The notes under the pieces: generated by a model | What the model saw: only the letters and a program-made list of their open reading frames with translations | Database searches by the model: none | What the model was told of the DNA's origin: nothing | Source of the DNA: Batkoa obscura | Lineage: Eukaryota; Entomophthoromycota; Entomophthoromycetes; Entomophthorales; Batkoaceae | DNA length: 64,000 nucleotides | Direction of reading: 5' to 3' | Assembly: GCA_030770535.1 (NCBI GenBank) | Contig: JASVEC010000027.1 | Span: 496,001-560,000, forward strand | Translations under genes and position numbers: made by a program | In this document: piece after piece, positions 56,606 through 64,000 of the stretch | How positions within the stretch are numbered: the first letter of the stretch is position 1 | How the letters are laid out: each line of letters opens with the position of its first letter

Positions 56606-57802
56606 TTATTGTTCCTCTTCCGAATCTTCCATTCTATCTTCATTTGGGTCCTCTGGTATCACATTCTCGTCATGGGTCAATCCTACACTCTCATTCCCTT
56701 GATTACAATTTTCCACCCTTTTTTTACATCTTGTACTATTATAATGACGTAACAATATATCTCTTCTTGAGAAGGACTTGTTACAATATTCACAATGAAA
56801 GCTTTTGATACCAGTATGCAATTTCTCATGGCGTCGCAAACTATTCTTTCTACCAAAATTCATATTACATCTTTCACATCGAAATACCTTTTTAGGAGGC
56901 AATGGCCGGAGCTCATCGATTTTAATAGGTATACTTTTCGAATCTTTGAAAAAATTTGCATTCGTATTTTCAAAGACAATTGGGGCAGGCTTAATATTAT
57001 CAAAAATGTTTAGTGTATTCTTGTTGATATCAAAGACAGTAGGTGTAGGTGTAGGTGTAATGTTTTCAAAGACATTCATAGTCTTTTTGGCACCGTCGAA
57101 GATGGTAGGAGCCTTATTGTTATCATTAAATATAGTAGACACACTATTAGTATCATTAAAAGTGATCGGGGCATTTTGGGGGTCATTATAAACGGTAGAG
57201 ATGTTATTAATGAAAAGCTTATTATCCATACGGTCAGATAAAGATTCTATTTCACTAAAAGGTGGCAAAGTGGTGACGGGGTTATTAGCTGCGGAACGGA
57301 ATCTAAGCGGTGGAAGTTCTGTAGCTGGGTTTATATATGGCTTAGGTAAAAAGTCAAGAGGTGAAGGGACATTTTGGTAATAGCTGAATTTATTGTTCTC
57401 GGATTTTGGTGAAGTCACTAAAATTACAATATTAATAAATTATTATTTTGAAGTTTATTGAATTAACAATAATTATATTTAAGTTGATAGCTTTTTTGTC
57501 AAAGACTTACATGAATCAATTGCCATTTGATCAATATGATCCCTTGTCCTAATATAATTATTGAGAGGATTGTAATAATTAATTGGCGGGTCAATAGGGT
57601 GTGGCCTTGAACCAAAATCAACGCTACCCCTTTGCCTTATATACCTTTGGTCATAAACAAATTGTGTTTGTTGACTTGGACTAGTAATCATCATTGGAGA
57701 ATGATTATGAGAAAACGAATGTGAGCGTACATTGGGTTGATGTTGTGAGGTTGTAGGAAGATCTGGTGGAGAAGAGTTTCGATCATATTTTTTTTTATCC
57801 AT
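56606..57802 (-). CDS. C2H2-type zinc-finger protein, probable transcription factor
   Basis: Two exons, 57802-57511 and 57417-56606, joined over a 93-nt intron, giving 367 aa. Two adjacent fingers lie near the C-terminus. Finger 1 (FRCERCNMNFGRKNSLRRHE, about residues 275-297) is classical C2H2. Finger 2 (FHCEYCNKSFSRRDILLRHY...RC, about 303-328) ends in Cys, a C2HC form. The linker HTGIKS is near the canonical TGEKP. The long N-terminal part is disordered, Asn/Pro/Ser/Thr-rich. It contains a degenerate repeated motif of the type (T/V)(I/V)FD/EN..(K/N) (TIFNDNNKAPTIFD, NVFEN, TVFDINK, NIFDNIK, IVFEN). The C-terminus is acidic (EDPNEDRMEDSEEEQ) and could activate transcription. Nuclear DNA binding is inferred from the fingers. 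Confidence 0.88.
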
Positions 57803-59513
57803 TGTTGGTTGAAACTATAGACAGAAAGCAAAATTAGATGATTGAAACGCCCGAAGGCGCGTTAATTGAATAGAATATAAACTTTTCTCTTTTTTAGAAA
57901 AAAAAAGATAAGCTTTATAAAAAGGATTGATCACAAAAACTTCAAAAAAACTCAAAACTTTCACCAAAAAATAACTTTGATTTGTAAATTTGATATTTTT
58001 AATAATTAAACTCCTATGAGTTCGGATCTATTAACTACTTTACTTATTCAGTAATTATATTGAATAAATATTTACTAATATGTAAATTTTGATGTATCGT
58101 TACAATCATTCTTATAATTTTTATTCACAAGTGAAAGTGACGCCAATAAATAATAGGACACTGAAATTTAAATTTTACATTATGAAATAGAATATGATTG
58201 GAGCAAAGCGTTAGCAAAACCAACTTTAATCTCACAATACCCCAAATTAAAGATCGATTTAAGAAGTCAGGATGAGCCGTATTACTATATATGAACCAAA
58301 AATATTGGAATCATCAATTTCGAAAGTTATTCTCTATCTAATCTGGGATAGGAATATGTCACATTTATTTAGTATTTTTAATTGGCTAAAATAAAACTAA
58401 TATTTGGTAGTACTATGAAAACAGTATTGTACACAGTGTTTAATATGTAAGGATTTAAGTAATATAGAAACTAATTGGCTTATAAATGAATTAATAATTA
58501 TTGCAATCACATGATAATTATAATATATTCGTCAAGAGGGTATAAATAAATTTATAAATTTTATTATACTATTTGTATTATAAATAAATATACACTAATT
58601 CATAAATCTTTAGATATGAGGATAGCCAGCATTAAGGCTTATAAGATTTATTCATACTCAACTTCTCTTTTAATATTTTTATAACTATGTTGTAAATCTA
58701 TAAAATCTAGAATGTAATAATAAAAAACGGCTATTATAAGAATGAATATTTAATTCGGTTTATTGATTGATTTGATATAAAAAGTAAATTTTTATTCATA
58801 TTAGATTCAACACATGCTATTGGTTGTAATATATTTATTCGGTGTTGTTAAAGATACACTTTATTTAAAATAAATCTATAATATTATCTAATATATACTC
58901 TATCTACACTAAATAAAAATAAATGTATTTTAATAAGCAAAACTGTCTTTTAAAAATCGAATTAGAATAAGCATTCAACTTTTTATCTTAAATCATTTTT
59001 ATTTCTTATTTTCTATTTTTTTTTTTACAATTTTTTTTAATTGTATTTAATAAGCAATTTTAATTCAAGTTAGTGCCTTTGAAAGCAGGTAATTTAAATT
59101 AGCAACCATTGTTCTAAGCTTCTACAGTTTTAAAATTAGTTTATAAAGCTTAATTTAAACATGATATTTGTGTAACGTATGGGGGCTGGTTTGCATTAAA
59201 ACACCTATTTTTCAGTTTTTGTATTGTAAGTTTTATGGATTAAGGATAAAAATAGGGGGATGTCTAAATTGGTTTTATTTTTTTATCCAATTTTTAAAAA
59301 TTTTATATTAAAAACTTTGCTTAAAATTCTATAAAAATATATTCTTTATTAAAAACCAAAAATATTTAACAGTTTTAAATTATTTTATTGTAATTTGTAT
59401 TGTGAGTTGGCTGAATTCCTACTAGATTTAATAGAAACTCCCGGATTACCAAGGCTTTTACTAATATAACCTTATATCAGTATTAATCAAAGTTGTAATA
59501 TGTAAATAAATAC
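57803..59513. other. AT-rich, gene-poor
   Basis: No gene or repeat recognised upstream of the zinc-finger gene. Confidence 0.5.
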
Positions 59514-59616
59514 ATGGGGATATATTTTTTTGTTTAAGAGTTTTACTAACAATTTTTCCGCTCAAATATCGCTTAAAAAATAGAAAAAGTGATAAAGCCA
59601 AAAAAAGCATCCCCAC
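59514..59616 (+). mobile_element. ~100-bp MITE, family A
   Basis: ATGGGGATATATTTTTTTG at the left, CTCAAATATCGCTTAAAAAA in the core, GCATCCCCAC at the right. Confidence 0.78.
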
Positions 59617-59785
59617 ATATTTTTATAAAATTTCATTGAGAAATATTTATTATTGACTGCTTTATAGCCAACATTAAAGACTTACTATCAAATAAATAAA
59701 TTATTTTAATGTTATAATTGCATTATTAATATATTACTAAGTTAATAAATAGCTATATAGGAGGCATGAAAGTTGGAACTCAGTA

Positions 59786-60157
59786 GTAGGAGTTAAAAGC
59801 AGTTCTTGGTTGATTAACTTGCCTTGAGTCGAAGGGTCTTAGTTTATATAACTAAGATAGACTTAAATGAATAGGAATAATACGTAATAAGTTACGAGCT
59901 ATGTAAAACAAATAGAATAGACAATACTACTGTAAAATCTACCTAAGATGTTGTCAGAAAGATTTAGTGGCTTTATTAATGGTACGATATCAGGGAGTAA
60001 TTCAATTAAAAAGCATCGAGTTATTATGTTGAACAATCTCTTTTATACTCTAACTAGTTTTATAAACGAATTAAGTGATTATCATGTGATAATCAATTAT
60101 AGAACTGATGAAGCAATATTTCACACATGTCAAGAACTTATAAATTTAAAAACTTAA
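59786..60157 (+). repeat. Dispersed repeat C, copy 2, with a 69-codon open frame
   Basis: Matches 49108-49373 in reverse orientation up to about 60053. A frame at 59948-60157 (MLSERFSGFINGTISGSN...) is the longer of the two relic frames. The mate copy is frame-disturbed after about 22 codons. A MITE lies about 170 bp upstream. Probably a fragment of an old element or gene family; not identified. Confidence 0.5.
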
Positions 60158-60689
60158 AATTTGGATTAATAAGTAAATTCTGAAACCAATTCAGGCATCC
60201 CCATATAATCTATTTAACTAATTACTATGTATAAACTATTACATAATGTCAAAAGCTAAAATATTTAGATATTATTAAAGTAAATTTTAATTTGGGGTTT
60301 TTATTATTATCTAATATTATTTAGACGTATATTATGTTTTAATTATTAACCTTTTATGAGCATATTAAGATATCCACATTGGTAAAATAAAAATAAAAAT
60401 AAAAAAATCTTGTTTTGAAATGATTTGCTATAATTTTATATAAATTAACATTGTAATATTTTACAATTTATTATAAAAAGACAAATCTTCATAATGAGGA
60501 ATAGATGTAATAAAAAACAGTGAAATAATGAGTTTATGATCAATTTTTGTGTCATCATTCACAAACTTAAACATCTTAATAATTAATTTTTGAAGGTTTG
60601 GGAAAATAAATATAAGCAGTAAAAATCATTGTATGAAATAGTAAAGTCAATTTCAGTTTACTTTGTAAATTTACACTGAATTAAATCAA
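60158..60689. other. AT-rich spacer
   Basis: CATCCCCATAT at about 60195 looks like an isolated MITE family-A end. Otherwise nothing. Confidence 0.4.
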
Positions 60690-61861
60690 ACTTTTGTTCA
60701 CAAACATCGATATCAGCTTCTAATCTATACCAAATGTTTCTTTAACATTTAAGTTCAGCTTGCGAGCAACATTAATAATATATATGTTTGATATTAGGAA
60801 AATTGCTTTCGATGCTTCTTTTGTTAACTTGATAACGTGTAATTCTTTTAAATTATTAGTTTTGAAATATCTTTATCAATTGAATATCTTAATTCAAAAC
60901 AACCCAAAGCAGTCATATTACAATGTTTAGATGGTCATATACTATTATATTTGTTGATATAATGTTGTTTACAATCTACCAATTTTATACTTTTTAATTT
61001 CTTCAAATTATCTAAACATTTAAGATTATCTCATAGGTAAGGTCTGATTCAATTTTCAAATCTAAATCAGAGCAGAAATTTACACTGGAATTTACCTCAT
61101 CTGAATAGGCAGTATGCATACCGTCGCTATTTAAGTGTAATATTTTTAATTTTGTAAACTTTGTTTTAACAATATCAAGCCCAATAAGACCTAAATACCT
61201 TCCGCAATATACTTTAAGTGATTTCAATTTGGTTAAATCCAAATGTTTTTTTCTTGAAAAGCACGCGTCTCATGTATTTTATTAGCTAAAGTAAAAAGAT
61301 AAATATTAAAGTCAGTAAACCCTAAGGACAGAACCGCCAAACAGGGAGCTTTTGGAAGCACAGGAAAGGAGTTCAGATTTTTAAAACCTTTTTCCGATTG
61401 AGAGAGTCGAAATGCAGTATATTGTAACTCCATGGATCCAAATGTTTGCCAATTCCTTTGATTGGGATCCTAATCCTATAGGTATTCAAATACTTCAAGT
61501 TGATTTAAATAACTGCTAATAAATTCTTATACTTGTACATACTCAGAAGTTGCCTTCAAACTCTTTAGTAGTTCCTTTCATCCAGAAAAAGCAAAATCTA
61601 TAGTCTTGTATTCGTTTTTGATAATACGATCGAAAACCCAGAGTATATAATTGACATTTGTACAATAATTTAAATATCTACTAACTTTATTACTATTGAC
61701 CACATTGATGTGTTTTACTAACATTACATTTTCTTTAATAAAAGTCATTTGATAACTGCCGAACACTAATTTCTCAAGCCTACTGAAACTTGGGCATTCT
61801 TGAATTTCATACATCATAAAATGAATAAGTTGAGTTATGCTTGATAATCCTAAATACAATC
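60690..61861 (-). pseudogene. Decayed leucine-rich-repeat protein gene
   Basis: Minus strand. Three longer open pieces (61859-61578, 61433-61233, 61242-61012) and a shorter one (to about 60780) follow each other in order. They show LRR periodicity: LGLSSITQLIHFM, SFSRLEKLVFGSY, LTKLKSLKVYCGRYLG, then FTKLKILHLNSDG and LDNLKKLKSIKLVDC. The pieces are separated by stops and frame shifts, roughly four or more. The style is that of F-box/LRR proteins, which are strongly amplified in some early-diverging fungi, but no F-box is visible at the amino-terminal side. A multi-intron gene is possible but less likely given stops without splice sites. Confidence 0.5.
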
Positions 61862-62144
61862 TCGAATAAATAGTTACTTAAAAACGTAGGTTAAATAACT
61901 CAAATGAATGTAATTGTTTAAACTTTACTGGCATTTTAAGATTGAATTAAATTGATTATAAAAAGTTCGTTTATTTTTTTCCTTAGTTAATTTATATACA
62001 GATTTATACAAATGAAACTTAAAATATTATTACAATTATATAGCATTATTGGTTTAAAATATAAGTTTGCTTTTTTTTAAAAACTCAAATGAGTCCTTTG
62101 TGATAAATTTGCTTTTTAAATTATGAAATCAGTCTTCCTTCTAT

Positions 62145-62246
62145 TTGAAGATGTTTTTTTGGCTTCGTTATTTTTTCTATCTTTTAAGCGCTATTTAAGT
62201 GAAAAAACTGTTAGTAAAATTCTTAAATACAAAAATACATCCCCAT
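62145..62246 (-). mobile_element. ~100-bp MITE, family A
   Basis: GAAGATGTTTTTTTGGCTTC at the left, AAGCGCTATTTAAGTG in the core, ATACATCCCCAT at the right. Confidence 0.8.
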
Positions 62247-62450
62247 TTTATTTCAAAAATATTCAAACTTAAAAAATAAACAACGTGCAATAGGTAAACT
62301 TGCTACCAAAGGAGTAAGGAGGGAGGTTATTAAAGTGAAAGTGAAAAAAAGTGAAGTTTTCTTTTTTTTCGGTTTCTGAATAGCAAATTTAACATTAAAA
62401 AAGTTTTATTCTATCTTACGTTAATTTATCAAAATAATAAAATTAAGGTA

Positions 62451-62549
62451 AGATGATGTTTTTTTGGCTTCATCACTTTTTTCATTTTCTAAGCGCTATT
62501 TAAGCGGAAAAATTGTTAGTAAGTCTTAAATAAAAGAATACATCCTCAT
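62451..62549 (-). mobile_element. ~100-bp MITE, family A
   Basis: AGATGATGTTTTTTTGGC at the left, AAGCGCTATTTAAGCGG in the core, ATACATCCTCAT at the right. It ends about 200 bp before the pirin TATA box. Confidence 0.8.
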
Positions 62550-62749
62550 AATAATAGAAAGTTCTATAAATATGAGTCCTACTTTAATTAGGTAATAAAT
62601 ATTGTACTTCCAATAGTGAAGCTCACTATACAGTTTAAAACATTACAAGTTTTTAACCCTTTATAAATAATAGATAATTCAAATTATTATTGTAATTTTT
62701 TATTATGTAAGAAAGCAAAAACATTATGTAAGAAAAAAAGTAATAAGGA

Positions 62750-62756
62750 TATAAAA
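62750..62756 (+). promoter_or_regulatory. TATA box of pirin gene 1
   Basis: TATAAAA 41 nt before the ATG, closer than in the secreted array. Confidence 0.55.
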
Positions 62757-62790
62757 GGAAACACAAATAAAGCTAAGTTCAAAAATCAAA

Positions 62791-63549
62791 ATGGTAAAAC
62801 TACAACTAAGAAAAAATGAGGAACGTGGGAACTTTCAATCAAGTGCAATAACAGCAAAGTACTCTTTTAGTTTTTCTGATTATATTTCTTCAAAACATAG
62901 GGGACATGGTAGTCTTCGAGTATTAAATGAAGACACCATCTCGTCTAAAGGAGGTTTTGAAATGCACGAACATCAAAATTTTGAAATCTTAAGTTATATA
63001 ATATCAGGTGAATTAGAGCACGTAGATGATATGGGAAATCGGGAACTAGTTAAAAAAGGAATGATTCAATTTACAAGCGCTGGTAAAGGGATTCGACATT
63101 CAGAAAAAAATATCAATAAAAAGAAATGCCACTTACTGCAGATTTGGATTGCGCCCCTGGAGTTCAACCTAACACCAAAATATCAAACGTTGTCTTATAA
63201 TAAGTTGAAGAGTATTAATCAATTTCTCCCGATTGTTTCGCCTATCACTAAGACATTACCCGATACTATTGGTGTTAACGCTAATTGTTATATTAGTTGT
63301 TTAGCCTTACAAACAAAGGATGAAGCGATATATAAGTTCCTCAATGCTTATAATTCGAGTCGGAAAGTTTATATTCATTTAGTTGAAAATCAGGGCAATT
63401 CCTCTATATGCTGGTTAAATAATGATCTTAAATTATCTAGTGGAGATGGAGCGTATTTAGATAAATTCCAAGCAAAGGAAAGTAAACTCTTATTTAAAAA
63501 AGAAGGTGAACAAAATCTAGAATTAGTAGTTTTTGAAATGTATAAATAA
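62791..63549 (+). CDS. Pirin-family protein, copy 1
   Basis: 252 aa, single exon. Pirins are bicupin proteins binding Fe; some act as transcription co-regulators, others have quercetinase activity. The N-terminal cupin holds the expected metal ligands: two His in GFEMHEHQNFEILSY, and His plus Glu in GIRHSEKN. GELEHVDDMGN and LLQIWIAP complete the family pattern. The second cupin is present but weak, as usual. SFSFSDY and LRVLNED near the start match typical pirin N-termini. The length is slightly under the usual 280-300. A paralogue starts 250 bp downstream on the same strand. Confidence 0.9.
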   Translation: MVKLQLRKNEERGNFQSSAITAKYSFSFSDYISSKHRGHGSLRVLNEDTISSKGGFEMHEHQNFEILSYIISGELEHVDDMGNRELVKKGMIQFTSAGKGIRHSEKNINKKKCHLLQIWIAPLEFNLTPKYQTLSYNKLKSINQFLPIVSPITKTLPDTIGVNANCYISCLALQTKDEAIYKFLNAYNSSRKVYIHLVENQGNSSICWLNNDLKLSSGDGAYLDKFQAKESKLLFKKEGEQNLELVVFEMYK

Positions 63550-63798
63550 ACAATTGTTAATTTAAAAAGTTTTTATTCTTTTACATATTTCATTTGTAAT
63601 ATGCCAATGCTTAGGTAATTTTTAAAATAAAACATCTCAAACATTTTAATTTAATTTATCAATTATAAATTATAAAGTTCGAAACTTAAAGTCAAGAATC
63701 AAGATTATAAATCACTTAAAAATAAAAAAGTATATAAGCAAATATAAAATGGAAAGAAAAAAATTACAAAAAATCAGAAAAATCAAAATTACAAAACA

Positions 63799-64000
63799 AT
63801 GGTAAATATCAAAATAAGAGAAAGCGAAAGCCGAGGATATGTTGACAAAGGCTGGTTAAAAGCTAGCCATAGTTTCAGCTTTTCAACCTATGTTGATGAG
63901 GAACATATGGGATATGGTCTCTTACGAGTATTAAACGAAGACCACATAGAAAAGAGCTCTGGTTTTGGGTTTCATTCACATCGTAACTATGAGATAATAA
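63799..64000 (+). CDS. Pirin-family protein, copy 2 (cut by window end)
   Basis: The first 67 codons of a second pirin: MVNIKIRESESRGYVDKGW, then SHSFSFSTY, LRVLNEDHI and GFGFHSHRNYEI. The two metal-binding His are present. It keeps the ASHSFSF segment of typical pirins, which copy 1 has partly lost (KYSFSF), so copy 2 looks like the more conserved member. TATATAAG lies about 70 nt upstream. The frame is open to the window edge. Confidence 0.88.
   Translation, partial: MVNIKIRESESRGYVDKGWLKASHSFSFSTYVDEEHMGYGLLRVLNEDHIEKSSGFGFHSHRNYEII

Larger units (their letters stand above)
61862..62790. other. Spacer with two MITEs and the pirin promoter
   Basis: Holds two family-A MITEs in the same orientation and a TATAAAA at 62750-62756, 41 nt before the pirin ATG. 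Confidence 0.55.

Noticed and set aside
56567-57191. Several overlapping plus-strand open frames across the zinc-finger gene
   Set aside because: They are antisense shadows of the zinc-finger exon; composition follows the complementary codons.

Overview
The window reads as nuclear DNA of an AT-rich (roughly three quarters A+T), early-diverging fungus. It uses the standard code, short GT-AG introns of about 47-95 nt, and TATA-box promoters. Fungal origin is supported by a Dad1 (DASH complex) gene. A gamma-SNAP, an ASNSD1-type asparagine-synthase-like gene, an MTMR6/7/8-type myotubularin and a full-length neurofibromin/IRA are consistent with a lineage outside the yeasts. Zoopagomycota/Entomophthoromycotina (Conidiobolus-like) is my best guess, but it is inference only.

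Layout. 1-8.9 kb: an aquaglyceroporin, a tRNA-Trp(CCA) and a myotubularin phosphatase, with long AT-rich spacers holding ~100-bp MITEs. 8.9-27.4 kb: an array of nine same-strand copies of one family of tiny secreted proteins of unknown function (seven usable reading frames, two clearly broken, one of the seven shortened). Copies share a signal peptide, a Lys-rich body and a C-terminal G-R-x-W-I-K-K-I tail. They also share a TATA box 80-95 nt before the start, a poly(A)-like signal right after the stop, and a conserved non-coding block ~370 nt downstream. The array contains a 569-bp perfect inverted repeat (arms 15659-16227 and 16693-17261) covering part of copy 4, and many MITEs. Copies 8 and 9 are identical over 253 nt and then diverge almost only at amino-acid-changing positions.

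28-47.2 kb: a denser block with a decayed HTH gene, ASNSD1-like, Dad1, IRA/NF1 RasGAP (2646 aa over four exons), two divergent hypothetical genes, an 80-aa one-TM protein split into four tiny exons, gamma-SNAP (eight exons) and a seven-TM receptor-like protein. No copy of the ~100-bp MITE was seen from about 26 to 48.6 kb. 47.2-62.7 kb: gene-poor sequence with MITEs, decayed coding relics, a Gly/Ser/Asn-rich secreted protein, a two-finger zinc-finger factor and a decayed leucine-rich-repeat gene. 62.8-64 kb: two tandem pirin genes, the second cut by the window edge.

The housekeeping genes do not form one pathway. They touch Ras signalling (IRA), phosphoinositides and endomembranes (myotubularin), vesicle fusion (gamma-SNAP), kinetochore-microtubule coupling (Dad1) and osmotic/glycerol balance (aquaporin). 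The secreted array is the distinctive element and the best candidate for an undescribed system. All homology calls are from recall of family motifs; no search was run.
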